Below the pieces are notes generated by a model that ran no database searches, was not told the origin of the DNA, and saw only the letters and a list, made by a program, of their open reading frames with translations. Below are positions 8,770 to 16,574 of a stretch of DNA of 64,000 nt, piece after piece (positions within the stretch are counted from its first letter, which is position 1; each line of letters opens with the position of its first letter). Position numbers and translations under genes: made by a program. Source of the DNA: Elusimicrobiota bacterium (GTDB taxonomy: Bacteria; Elusimicrobiota; Elusimicrobia; FEN-1173); NCBI GenBank assembly GCA_016788905.1, contig JAEURZ010000007.1:39051-103050 (forward strand). Reading direction: 5' to 3'.

Positions 8770-9162
8770 TTAGACGATAACCGTAAAGGAACGGGGCTTC
8801 GATTTCAACGTTCGTTTCCCCACCGTGATTCGTGCGACCACCGTGTGAACCCCGGACCCATACCCGGACCAGTCATACCACCAAAAGCCCACGCACTCAC
8901 GACACGGCTGCCACTCTTTCCCATCAACAGAAACCTCAACCCCATCCGTCGCGCTCGTGGAAACACGAAGGGCGTAATGGGGGCTCGTTAAAATTTCTCC
9001 CACCTGGGGAAAATCAATCCCGATATAATTTTTTCCCAAGGCCTCTGGGGAAGGAAGCAGAGCCTCGGCTCGGGCAACAGGGGGCCTCGTTTTTGGAGCA
9101 ACGACCCCGGTCTTTTCACCTGTCACACGTTTCTTTTTCACCACTGTCTTTTTTCCCAGCAT
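8770..9162 (-). CDS. Small protein with Ig-like beta domain, unknown
   Basis: A 130-residue protein. A Lys-rich N-terminus (KKTVVKKKRVTGEK) and a Pro/Ala linker lead into a beta-rich domain (about 50-130) with the pattern ALRVSTSATDGVEVSVDGKEW and SGYGSGVHTVVARITVG. This pattern is typical of small Ig-like/FN3-like folds. A CRECVGFWWYDW segment contains two cysteines. There is no signal peptide, so the location is unclear. A good ribosome site (GGGAGG) precedes the ATG. It lies 16 bases before HU. I do not recognise a characterised homologue. Confidence 0.6.
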   Translation of the reverse strand: MLGKKTVVKKKRVTGEKTGVVAPKTRPPVARAEALLPSPEALGKNYIGIDFPQVGEILTSPHYALRVSTSATDGVEVSVDGKEWQPCRECVGFWWYDWSGYGSGVHTVVARITVGKRTLKSKPRSFTVIV

Positions 9163-9210
9163 CGCAATCCTCCCTTTTTTAATCGAACTTACTCAATCGG
9201 GTTCTCTGTT

Positions 9211-9507
9211 CTATGAACAGACAGAGACACGAAGACCGATTGTCCCTAACGTTTCAGCCACAGCCTCACACCGCTCGCGAGGCCCCGTGTAAACGGTGGC
9301 ACTCCCCGTGTAATGGATCACATTGGCCAACGCGAGCCCCCGTTGGTAATCACACCGGATGGCCCGCACCAACTGGATCGCCACCTCCGGAAAACTGTGG
9401 CAATCGCAATTAAACAAAATCGTCTTCCACCCCGTAAAAGATCGGGACCCCTCTGTGGTTTCAGACGATGGGGATTCAATCGTTTGTCCTGCGCTTTTAA
9501 GAATCAT
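9211..9507 (-). CDS. clpS: ClpS-like N-degron adaptor (divergent)
   Basis: This 98-residue protein has a C-terminal 70 residues that follow the ClpS fold order: GWKTILFNCDCHSFPEV, then QLVRAIRCDYQRGLALANVIHYTG, then ERCEAVAETLGTIGLRVSV. ClpS delivers N-degron substrates to ClpA/ClpC. The pocket Asn (N of LFN) and the His of VIHYTG match conserved binding residues, but the first pocket Asp is a Cys (NCD in place of NDD). A promoter-like sequence lies so close to the ATG that the message may be leaderless. No Clp ATPase is in the window. The family call is good; the binding specificity is uncertain. Confidence 0.75.
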   Translation of the reverse strand: MILKSAGQTIESPSSETTEGSRSFTGWKTILFNCDCHSFPEVAIQLVRAIRCDYQRGLALANVIHYTGSATVYTGPRERCEAVAETLGTIGLRVSVCS

Positions 9508-9515
9508 CGGCTTTT

Positions 9516-9544
9516 ATTGTACATCATGAAAATAATCGCGTAAA
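9516..9544 (-). promoter_or_regulatory. Sigma70-type promoter upstream of clpS-like gene
   Basis: On the minus strand TTTACG (9544-9539), a 17-base spacer and TACAAT (9521-9516) form a good -35/-10 pair. The -10 ends only eight bases before the ATG at 9507, so the start of transcription would fall at or near the start codon. Confidence 0.5.
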
Positions 9545-9570
9545 GTCGGGGTGAATCTGAATATCCCCTC

Positions 9571-10965
9571 TCAATAGTGATAGCGCCCCCCCCCAATAAA
9601 TTCCCTTAACAAGGAATCGTCGGGCACGTCACTTTCCTTAACATTCGCCGTAAGAGAACAGAGAAGCCGCTCCACCCGTTGGGCGCGAAGAAAGGCATCT
9701 ACCTTTTTGGGATCATCCTTAAACCGTTTAACGATACCTGGCATTAAAGGCAGTAGGCGTGCCCCATGGTAGGGGAGTTCGTAGGGAAGCGATCCATTAA
9801 AAATATAATCCACCGAGTGAATATAGGGAACGATATAACGCAATTCACTCTTGCGAACATAGTGCCAATGCCCAACGGTCATGGCGGGGTCATAACTCCG
9901 GTGCCAGCTATCGCGCACCATCCTTCGCATCAGGCGGAGGTCGGCCCATCGAACGAACTCGCCCCCCTCCTCTTTGATTTGGCAGAGGGCCTCAATATAA
10001 AAACGAAAGGTGTTTTCCGGAGCGATGCTCCGCGTCATTCCATCGTAAAGGCCGTGAAGGCTATCGATCAAAAGGATCTCCTTCTCTTTCAACTGAAACT
10101 CCTTCGTTTCTTTTTCACGGAGCCCCGTTTTGAAATTATAGAAGGGCATACGGATCGGTTTTCCCTCCAACAAAAGCCCAAGGTGTTCGTTAATCAGGTC
10201 CAGGTCCAAAGCGGAGGGCATTTCAAAATCGTAGTCCCCGTATTCGTCTTTGGGCTGATGAGAAAGGTCTTTGAAATAATGATCCAGGTTCATGAGAAGG
10301 AAACTGTGCCCCCGCTCCTTCAAGCGTTCACTGATTTTCGTTGTGGTGGTTGTCTTTCCCGAACTGGAGGGCCCCGCCACGATCACCAATCGCAGGTCCG
10401 GGAGTCTCTTAACGATCAGACCCGCCACGTGACGGATTTCCTCATGATAAGACCGTTCAGCGTCCCGAATCAATGATCGCCATCCTCTCTGCATCTTCTC
10501 TTTCAAAGCGTTCACCGTATGGCACCCATGGTCCACATTCCAAGAGAGAACTCGCCAGAGAACCTTGTAGGGGATGTTGTCCTGAACGCCCGCGATTTCG
10601 GGCTTTTGTTCTCTCGTCCGAGTTTTTTCATGCCGAAAAAGAATGAAGGCTTTGGCCGTTTTGGCGTGCCCATTGTCAATAAGGACGCCTTCAACAAAAT
10701 CTTGAATATCTTCAACGGAAGGGGTGGATCCGGCCGGGTAGGCCACGTGAATGCGTTGAATCACCTGATCCGCCAGATGCTCGGAGCGCGCCCTGTCACG
10801 CCCACCCAAGGCGGCGGCCGCGCGGTAAATGGCGTTCGTGATTTTTAGTTTATTAAAGGCTACCAAACGCCCATCACGTTTGATGATTCGCGTGATTTTC
10901 GATTGTTGGGGCTGGGGAAAAAGATCCAGCTGAGTCTGGGGTGCCCCCACAGCGTCAGAACTCAC
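9571..10965 (-). CDS. ATP-cone nucleoside kinase (uridine kinase-like)
   Basis: The product has about 464 residues from the GTG at 10965. An upstream ATG at 11058 is also in frame, but it would overlap the preceding gene by 62 bases and add low-complexity sequence, so I prefer the GTG. After a short linker an ATP-cone (ITRIIKRDGRLVAFNKLKI, about 25-110) precedes a P-loop kinase domain with Walker A GPSSSGKTTTTTK (about 200). The substrate region is LDHYFKDL and DYDFEMPSALDLDL, as in uridine/cytidine kinases. This phosphorylates a nucleoside with ATP or GTP in the cytoplasm. Related larger kinases carry a threonyl-tRNA-synthetase-like front end, but here an ATP-cone takes that place and suggests allosteric control by adenine nucleotides. 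Confidence 0.85.
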   Translation of the reverse strand: MSSDAVGAPQTQLDLFPQPQQSKITRIIKRDGRLVAFNKLKITNAIYRAAAALGGRDRARSEHLADQVIQRIHVAYPAGSTPSVEDIQDFVEGVLIDNGHAKTAKAFILFRHEKTRTREQKPEIAGVQDNIPYKVLWRVLSWNVDHGCHTVNALKEKMQRGWRSLIRDAERSYHEEIRHVAGLIVKRLPDLRLVIVAGPSSSGKTTTTTKISERLKERGHSFLLMNLDHYFKDLSHQPKDEYGDYDFEMPSALDLDLINEHLGLLLEGKPIRMPFYNFKTGLREKETKEFQLKEKEILLIDSLHGLYDGMTRSIAPENTFRFYIEALCQIKEEGGEFVRWADLRLMRRMVRDSWHRSYDPAMTVGHWHYVRKSELRYIVPYIHSVDYIFNGSLPYELPYHGARLLPLMPGIVKRFKDDPKKVDAFLRAQRVERLLCSLTANVKESDVPDDSLLREFIGGGRYHY

Positions 10966-10996
10966 GGGAAAAGCGGGGAACCCGGAAGGAGAATGC

Positions 10997-11548
10997 TCAC
11001 CCCACGTGAGGCATCTGGACAGACTTTTCGGGATGCCCGGCCATATTCGCAACTCCATTAATCAACAAACTGATTAAAACGATAAACGCCACTTCAACGG
11101 AAACAACCGCCCAATCCGCAGAGGTTCCTCCCGAACGGAGGGCCTGAATGAGGAATAAAATAACGGAAGCGGTGATCGCGTTGGTGAGCGTTCTCCTTTG
11201 GTTTCCATAAATCGCGGTGGCAAAAGGCGTCAGCGCGAGGAGAAGCCACAACGGTTGAAACTTATCCCCCAGAAGGAAAATCACCACACTGTTAACGATA
11301 AGATTCATATAGAGTCGAAACTTTACGTTCCAACTTTTTTTAACGACATCTTGTTGGCGGAGGAACCGGGGAAAAACCACATTAAAGAACGCCGCAAATC
11401 CAAGAAGTCCAAGAGAAAAGGATTTCCCCCAACTGTCCGTTTCCGAAAAAGCCACGGCCAGCCCCCCCAAAAAAAGCGCAAAGGGAGTAGCAAAGTAGCC
11501 CACCAGTGTCACAAGTTTTTGGCTGTCAAATCGGTCGGATTCTGTCAT
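10997..11548 (-). CDS. Membrane protein of unknown function
   Basis: This 183-residue protein has about five hydrophobic segments: VTLVGYFATPFALFLGGLAV; SLGLLGFAAFFNVVF; LYMNLIVNSVVIFLLG; WLLLALTPFATAIY; and a C-terminal VVSVEVAFIVLISLLING. The loops are short and the C-terminus is cytoplasmic. The pattern resembles the membrane-anchor halves of some sensor proteins that lack their output domains, but I recognise no family. It precedes the nucleoside kinase and follows a lipoprotein gene by about 30 bases. Confidence 0.6.
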   Translation of the reverse strand: MTESDRFDSQKLVTLVGYFATPFALFLGGLAVAFSETDSWGKSFSLGLLGFAAFFNVVFPRFLRQQDVVKKSWNVKFRLYMNLIVNSVVIFLLGDKFQPLWLLLALTPFATAIYGNQRRTLTNAITASVILFLIQALRSGGTSADWAVVSVEVAFIVLISLLINGVANMAGHPEKSVQMPHVG

Positions 11549-11578
11549 CGGGTGATCCTCCTGTCCGAAGAAACGAGT

Positions 11579-11944
11579 TTAACGGTTTCCGGCCTTGCGC
11601 GCCTGATTGGCCGCGTCGATGGCCTGTTGGGTTTGTCGTTGAGACTGAAGACTGTTTTGAATCGCTTGCTGCTGAGCTTGCTGGGCCTGGGTTTGCTGCA
11701 TAATCATTTGACGTTGCTGATTGGCCATTTGCTGGGAGTGGTGTTGCTGTTCCATGATTTGTTTCTGAATTTCTTCCTGTTTAAGATCTCTCTCACTCGT
11801 GTCTATCTGAGCGGGATTTCCCCGGCCAGAAGTCGCCTTTACTTCAGTCCCACCCGACGATTCCGACTTTCCCCCACAAGCGGTTAGTCCAAAAACACCA
11901 ACGATAAAAACGACGAAAAATCTGAACCTTTCATTTCCTTTCAT
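11579..11944 (-). CDS. Gln-rich coiled-coil lipoprotein
   Basis: The protein is 121 residues from the ATG at 11944, chosen because it gives an ATGA overlap with the upstream gene and starts directly at a signal peptide. MKGNERF precedes a hydrophobic core and a lipobox LTAC, so the mature protein would be lipid-anchored at Cys about 23. The rest is polar: SerGly linker, then a helix almost entirely of Gln, Ala, Met and His (QQQRQMIMQQTQAQQAQQQ, about 70-105). That helix would form a long coiled coil. Function is unknown; a small periplasmic spacer or assembly factor is possible. Confidence 0.65.
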   Translation of the reverse strand: MKGNERFRFFVVFIVGVFGLTACGGKSESSGGTEVKATSGRGNPAQIDTSERDLKQEEIQKQIMEQQHHSQQMANQQRQMIMQQTQAQQAQQQAIQNSLQSQRQTQQAIDAANQARKAGNR

Positions 11945-13110
11945 ACCGTTCCTCCCATTCTTAACTCCAATTTTCCCCGACAATCCATTTTCGTTAGCGG
12001 GGGCGCAACCCTCAGATAGTGTTCAACCGCCGACCGAAAATCCGCTGCGTATTCCCAAAAGGCAGAGACCGGGTGGTCCTCATCCAGCGGTAACCCGATC
12101 ACTTCCCGTTCCACCGTCTCCCCATTGGGGAAGAACCCTTTCGGGCCAAACACCGGGTGAATATCCGGGTACGCGATTCGTTTAAAAGTATACCCTTGAT
12201 CTAAAGAAAATGCCAGAAAATCTTCCACCGCCACCCCCGGCAGCCGAACCGGGTAAGCGAAAAGGCTGGACCCAGTTCGGTCCAACGCTTGAATGGGCCC
12301 CTCCCCCAGAACGTTCTCATACACTTCCGCCCGGGCGCGCCTGGACTGGAGCGAATCGTTGAGTTTCTCCAATTCGTCCAAGACGACAGAGGAGGACCAA
12401 TCCTCCTCGGTTGTGGAGGCCAAAAGGAGCCGGCGAAATTCTCCTTCGAAAGAAGTCAGAAGTGTTGACCGGACCCAGTTCCCCGCCGCCACGAAACCCG
12501 TCAGGGCATGAAACGCCTTCATGGCGGCAGAGACCTCGTTCCGCCGGGACACCTGTTCCTCTGGAAATTTGTTAACAAACGCTCTGGCCCTCTCGGCTAA
12601 AGAGGGTTCATCGGTTAACATCGCCCCCCCCATCTCCAAGGGCAACATTTTACGAACAAAACTTAAACAAGATATGCGCCCGAAGGACCCCACGGGCCGG
12701 CCGTTGAATTCGGCTCCCATGGAAAGGGCCCCGTCTTCCATCAGGTCAACGCCATACCGCGCACAGAGATCCGATAATCGCTCCATATCGTCCGGTTTTC
12801 CGAACATGTGAATGGGGATGACGACCCCGACCCCGCCGGCCTTCAACACCCCTTCCACATGATTCAGATCAAAGTTGGCGTCTTTTAGGTTCACATCAGA
12901 AAAAGACGGCTCCCATTTCGCAAACCGTGCGGCGAAAACAGGAATGGAGCACATGACGGCGGGGAAGAGGGCCCGCGTTCCCGCGGGACGATTCAAAGCG
13001 TGAAGCGCTGCCGTGAGCGCGGTCGTTCCCCGATTGGTGAGGACACAGAAACGGCGGTTAAATCGCCGCGCCAACGTTTCTTCAATAAGTGGGCGCGGAT
13101 CGGGCATCAT
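11941..13110 (-). CDS. DegT/DnrJ/EryC1-family PLP aminotransferase
   Basis: This 389-residue enzyme of the DegT/ArnB sugar-aminotransferase family normally aminates a nucleotide-linked ketosugar or related compound. Visible features are TNRGTTALTAALHAL (cofactor phosphate pocket, about 25-40), VVIPIHMFGKP, MEDGALSMGAEFNGRPVGSFG (the cofactor-stacking Asp, about 120-145) and SFVRKMLPLEMGGAMLT, in which the Lys is the expected PLP Schiff-base residue. The C-terminal half is less typical. No sugar-nucleotide or glycosyltransferase genes are adjacent, so the substrate is open. It is coupled to the downstream lipoprotein by ATGA and lies 3 bases after a small unknown gene. Confidence 0.8.
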   Translation of the reverse strand: MMPDPRPLIEETLARRFNRRFCVLTNRGTTALTAALHALNRPAGTRALFPAVMCSIPVFAARFAKWEPSFSDVNLKDANFDLNHVEGVLKAGGVGVVIPIHMFGKPDDMERLSDLCARYGVDLMEDGALSMGAEFNGRPVGSFGRISCLSFVRKMLPLEMGGAMLTDEPSLAERARAFVNKFPEEQVSRRNEVSAAMKAFHALTGFVAAGNWVRSTLLTSFEGEFRRLLLASTTEEDWSSSVVLDELEKLNDSLQSRRARAEVYENVLGEGPIQALDRTGSSLFAYPVRLPGVAVEDFLAFSLDQGYTFKRIAYPDIHPVFGPKGFFPNGETVEREVIGLPLDEDHPVSAFWEYAADFRSAVEHYLRVAPPLTKMDCRGKLELRMGGTV

Positions 13111-13113
13111 TCA

Positions 13114-13368
13114 CTACAGCTTAGGAAAAATATTGTGCAGATCGAACCCCGCCTCAGTCAGGACTCTCCGTTCCCGATCGGAGAAGGAGGTCCCTTGACG
13201 GGTCTTGTGCAACAGACGAGCGGCGTCGTCTGAAGTCAAACAGGGGACCCCATGGATCAGTAACGGTTCGTTTGTTTTGGACAATCGTCGAAGAAGGGAA
13301 AGAAGTTCCTCCCGCTGATAAGCGTAGGTGTCTACTTCCATCGGTGAAGGAGGGGGTGTCGAATCCAT
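13114..13368 (-). CDS. Small hypothetical protein
   Basis: An 84-residue mostly helical soluble protein (YAYQREELLSLLRRLSKTNEP and DDAARLLHKTRQGTSFSDRERRVLTEAGFDL). There is no signal peptide and no recognised motif. It ends 3 bases before the DegT-type aminotransferase and is probably translated together with it. I cannot assign a function. Confidence 0.5.
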   Translation of the reverse strand: MDSTPPPSPMEVDTYAYQREELLSLLRRLSKTNEPLLIHGVPCLTSDDAARLLHKTRQGTSFSDRERRVLTEAGFDLHNIFPKL

Positions 13369-13391
13369 GACCTTTCCCTATTATATCCCAT

Positions 13392-14357
13392 TCACCTCAG
13401 AACAAATACAGAAATGGACCCAAACGCCAAAAAACTCCCCAGGGCAATCCAAGCGCGCCTTTTGTAGGTGGTGGCCAATTCCTCTTGAGAAAAGGAGGAA
13501 ATGAGGAAGGGGGTGTGCGTGTCCGCTGGGGGAGAACGCACCAGGTGAACATCCGCGGAAGGAGGGATCAGCGCTCGCTCTCGATCCATTTCGGCCTCCA
13601 CCACGGCCCGGGCGGCGTCCCATTCCTCGCCACTGATCATTCCATCTTTATTCGAATCAAAACGAGCCATCATCTCTTGGGGTTTCCGTTTGATCTCCCG
13701 CAATTTCTCATGAAGATCCCCCTGGAGAGAAGAGGTTCCGCTGAGAGACTCAAACCATCCAAGAACGTAGACGGTTTCTCCGGGGACAATCAGCTCCTCC
13801 GTATACCGATAGGAATGGAACCCGCTAAAAAATCCACGGTCCCCCCCTGGGGCCAATGGAGAGGCCGTGGAACCTTTCCACCTTCGATATTGACGGAGGC
13901 GAAACGTCGCGTCAAAAGGCACCACCAAAACGGTCCCCGTCTCATCCTGAAGTCCAAAAGCTTCCGAACTTTGACCCGAGGAAAGGGTGACCCAAGAGGA
14001 ACTTTTCCCCCGAGATTCGTAGCGTTCCACTTTAAACGAATACCAGAGACACCGGTTCCCGGTTAAAGGACAGACCAGGGTTTTTCCCTCAACCGCCACG
14101 GCGGTCCCCGCCAATTCAACCTCGCCTTGGGACGCCGACCCGACTTTGGCCGTTGGGGTATCCTCCACAGCGCGGACCAGCCGAACATATTTCCAAAGCT
14201 TCCAAAATGAAATCCCAGCCAGGGCCGCACAAAAGAGGATAAGGACCCATCGATCCAGGCCGCGGGGAGAGGCGCTCCCCGTCAGGAAAGGAAGGATCGC
14301 CCCCGCCGCAAAAAAAACGCCGGAGCCGAAAAGGCCCTCGGTAGAAAACCCCTTCAT
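13392..14357 (-). CDS. GIDE-domain membrane protein with EF-hand
   Basis: This 321-residue protein has two N-terminal helices (about 8-28 and 37-54). A GIDE-like domain follows, with GEVELAGTAVAVEGKTLVCPLTGNRCLWYSFKVER at about 78-115, then a beta-rich stretch ending ETVYVLGWFE. A single canonical EF-hand, DSNKDGMISGEEWD (about 228-241), provides a calcium-binding loop. A last helix near the C-terminus anchors it again. GIDE-like proteins occur beside LemA in many bacteria, as here, where the LemA gene is one base upstream. The biochemical role is unknown. The EF-hand in this position is unusual and suggests Ca-responsive control. Confidence 0.72.
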   Translation of the reverse strand: MKGFSTEGLFGSGVFFAAGAILPFLTGSASPRGLDRWVLILFCAALAGISFWKLWKYVRLVRAVEDTPTAKVGSASQGEVELAGTAVAVEGKTLVCPLTGNRCLWYSFKVERYESRGKSSSWVTLSSGQSSEAFGLQDETGTVLVVPFDATFRLRQYRRWKGSTASPLAPGGDRGFFSGFHSYRYTEELIVPGETVYVLGWFESLSGTSSLQGDLHEKLREIKRKPQEMMARFDSNKDGMISGEEWDAARAVVEAEMDRERALIPPSADVHLVRSPPADTHTPFLISSFSQEELATTYKRRAWIALGSFLAFGSISVFVLR

Positions 14358-14358
14358 G

Positions 14359-14946
14359 CTAGGAAGCGTGCGTGTTGAAAGCGGCGCGAAGGTCGACGTC
14401 TTTGGTTTCCGAAGGATCGAACCTCAGGGTTTGGTAGGAAGGAAAGGTTCCATAAGCCGCCACCCAGGAATCGGGAAACATCTCCCGACGGGTGTTGCTC
14501 AAGGTGACACTCTCGTTGTACAGTTCGCGCCGATCTGAAATGGCGCTTTCCAGGGACGCGATCCGGGTGTGAAGACTTTGGAAGGATTGATTCGATTTAA
14601 GGTCCGGATAATTTTCCGCCAAGGCAAAAAGACCGCCCATCAAGCCTCGCAATTTCCCCTCAGCCTCTCCAAGGGATTGCACGTTGCCGGATTCGCGGGC
14701 GGAGAAAACGGCCCCGCGCGCCTGAATTATTTTTTCCAGAGTTTCCGATTCGAATTTCATGTATTGCTTACAGGTCTCAATGAGTTTCGGTAACTCGTCG
14801 TGGCGCTGTTTCAAGAGGACATCAATGTTGGACCACGCTTTGGCCACATTGTTTTTCAGCCGAACCAACCCGTTGTAAAGCGTCACCGCGTAAATGAAAC
14901 CGACAGTTCCCATCCCCAACGAAAGAAAAGCGACGACCCAAATCAT
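14359..14946 (-). CDS. lemA: LemA family protein
   Basis: This 195-residue protein has an N-terminal membrane anchor (about 3-24) followed by the LemA helical-bundle signature YNGLVRLKNNVAKAWSNIDVLLKQRHDELPKLIET. Later motifs are ARGAVFSA, LFALAENYPDLKSNQSF (about 120-135) and a C-terminal NTRREMFPDSWVA segment. Length is typical of the family. LemA proteins are membrane-anchored helical bundles of unsettled function. Linkage to a GIDE protein is a recurrent arrangement. Confidence 0.92.
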   Translation of the reverse strand: MIWVVAFLSLGMGTVGFIYAVTLYNGLVRLKNNVAKAWSNIDVLLKQRHDELPKLIETCKQYMKFESETLEKIIQARGAVFSARESGNVQSLGEAEGKLRGLMGGLFALAENYPDLKSNQSFQSLHTRIASLESAISDRRELYNESVTLSNTRREMFPDSWVAAYGTFPSYQTLRFDPSETKDVDLRAAFNTHAS

Positions 14947-15007
14947 GGTTCCTCCCTCTCTGTTTTTGTCAACGACTCAATCAGTATGGGCCCTAAAAGA
15001 GAACAAA

Positions 15008-15625
15008 TCAAGAGGGGAAAGGAAAAACGGTCCCCACGAAATTAACAATTCCCGAAACCAAGCGAAGGGCGAACGAAAGAGCGGAGGTGACCAGGAAACA
15101 AACGGGGAGGAGCACCACCCCTTGCCCCTTGGACCAACCGTAGACCCGTTGGATTCCCCACCACCACACCCCGTAATACAAGAGGTAAAAAAGGAAGATC
15201 GCTCCCGTTGTGAGTAACCCGAGGGGGCCCGCCCCGGTCCCCAGGAGACGGAACGCCAACGCCGGCCACAAAGCCGCACCGGCCCATCCCGTCACCGCCA
15301 GAGCCGAAGAAAGGCTCCCCTGATGATTGAATATCCGGGAAAGTATATGGAGAACTAAAGTGGGACCGAGCCAAGAAACAAGTGTTCCGAAAAACACCGT
15401 CAGGAATCGATACCCCAGGGGGAAGAAACCCGCGTCCCAAGGAAGAGGCCCCGCCAGCGTTAGCCCCAGCCCCGTGAGGGAGGCCACCAACGCGCCTGAA
15501 ACCAAATGGGGTTTCGACACGATTTCTTCCAGTGCCTGCCCAGGTTCAGAAGTTAAGCGCCCCAAAAGGTCCAACCCTCCGCGCGACGGGTTCGTTTCCA
15601 TGAGGTCCCCCTTATTCCCAAACAT
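15008..15625 (-). CDS. Yip1-like multi-pass membrane protein
   Basis: A 205-residue protein. A soluble N-terminus ending RGGLDLLGRLTSEPGQALEEIVSKPHL, the typical lead-in of prokaryotic Yip1 proteins, is followed by five helices (about 45-70, 75-98, 112-130, 135-155 and 170-198). Bacterial Yip1 proteins are integral membrane proteins of unknown role. It overlaps the upstream sppA by 14 bases, so it is made from the same message. Confidence 0.72.
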   Translation of the reverse strand: MFGNKGDLMETNPSRGGLDLLGRLTSEPGQALEEIVSKPHLVSGALVASLTGLGLTLAGPLPWDAGFFPLGYRFLTVFFGTLVSWLGPTLVLHILSRIFNHQGSLSSALAVTGWAGAALWPALAFRLLGTGAGPLGLLTTGAIFLFYLLYYGVWWWGIQRVYGWSKGQGVVLLPVCFLVTSALSFALRLVSGIVNFVGTVFPFPS

Positions 15626-16571
15626 ATTCGAGCGAGGCCCGAGGCGCCGCCCAGCGGGCCAGCCGCCCCCAGGGCCCGGCGGCCCCCATGTTGAGAAGCT
15701 GAAATATTTTGTCCCAAGGACGGTCCGAAAGGATCAGACGGGGTTTGTCTGCCCGAAGACCTGCGACGCGTTTGGCTTCTTCGATCGCTTGATCAAAACC
15801 ACCCAGAACGTCCACCAACCCCACAGCCAGGGCCTGCTCCCCAGTGAAAACCCGGCCATCGGCCAGGGGGCGAAGGGTTTCCAGGGGCATTTTTCGCCCT
15901 TCGGAAACCGCCGACAAGAATTGGCCGTAGGCGCTTTGAACCAAACCCTCAAAAACCTGTCGCTCTTCAGCGGAAAGGGATCGTGTCGGGGACCCCATAT
16001 CTTTCATTTTACCCGACGCGATGACGACAGATTTTACCCCCACTTTTTTTGCCAACTCCTCCAAATTATTCAGATGAAAAATTACCCCAATGGACCCCAC
16101 GATGGACCCCGGATTGGCCACGATCCGATCCGCTGAGGCCGCGATATAATAACCTCCCGACGCCGCCACATCTTGAAAAGAAGCAATAACCTTTTTCCCA
16201 CTCTTTTGGAGGATCCGGATGGACTCATAAATTTCCTGAACGGAAGCGACAGTTCCTCCCGGCGAATTGATACGAAGAATGACCGCCTTCACCTCCTTTT
16301 CTTCGCGTAATTCACGAAGACGTCGCAAGGTCCCTCCCGCGGTGCCGTCCCCTCCAAACCCCCCCATGGAGAGAGCGATGGGTCCTTGAATATCAAGGAC
16401 GGCGATGGCCCCGTCCCCATGAAAGTGCCCCGCGTGAGGGGCCCTGGAGTCAACCTTTTCGTGCACGAACTCGCCGGGGCGACCCGACCGCCAAAAGGCC
16501 CAGAGAAGGAGCGCCATGTATCCCATGAAAAGGATCCAACCTCGAAGGCGAAACGGAGAGGGACTTGTCAT
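15612..16571 (-). CDS. sppA: Signal peptide peptidase SppA (short form)
   Basis: This 319-residue membrane-anchored serine protease has a single N-terminal helix (about 8-28). The S49 protease domain includes AVLDIQGPI, VKAVILRINSPGGTVASVQEIYE, and the nucleophile motif QDVAASGGYYIAASADRI (Ser about 142). The general-base region IASGKMKDMGSPTR (Lys about 195) and GRVFTGEQALAVGLVD follow. It degrades cleaved signal peptides and membrane-embedded fragments. Short (half-length) forms like this tetramerise or octamerise in other bacteria. It starts 3 bases after the glycosidase-like gene and overlaps the Yip1 gene. Confidence 0.93.
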   Translation of the reverse strand: MTSPSPFRLRGWILFMGYMALLLWAFWRSGRPGEFVHEKVDSRAPHAGHFHGDGAIAVLDIQGPIALSMGGFGGDGTAGGTLRRLRELREEKEVKAVILRINSPGGTVASVQEIYESIRILQKSGKKVIASFQDVAASGGYYIAASADRIVANPGSIVGSIGVIFHLNNLEELAKKVGVKSVVIASGKMKDMGSPTRSLSAEERQVFEGLVQSAYGQFLSAVSEGRKMPLETLRPLADGRVFTGEQALAVGLVDVLGGFDQAIEEAKRVAGLRADKPRLILSDRPWDKIFQLLNMGAAGPWGRLARWAAPRASLEYVWE

Positions 16572-16574
16572 TTG

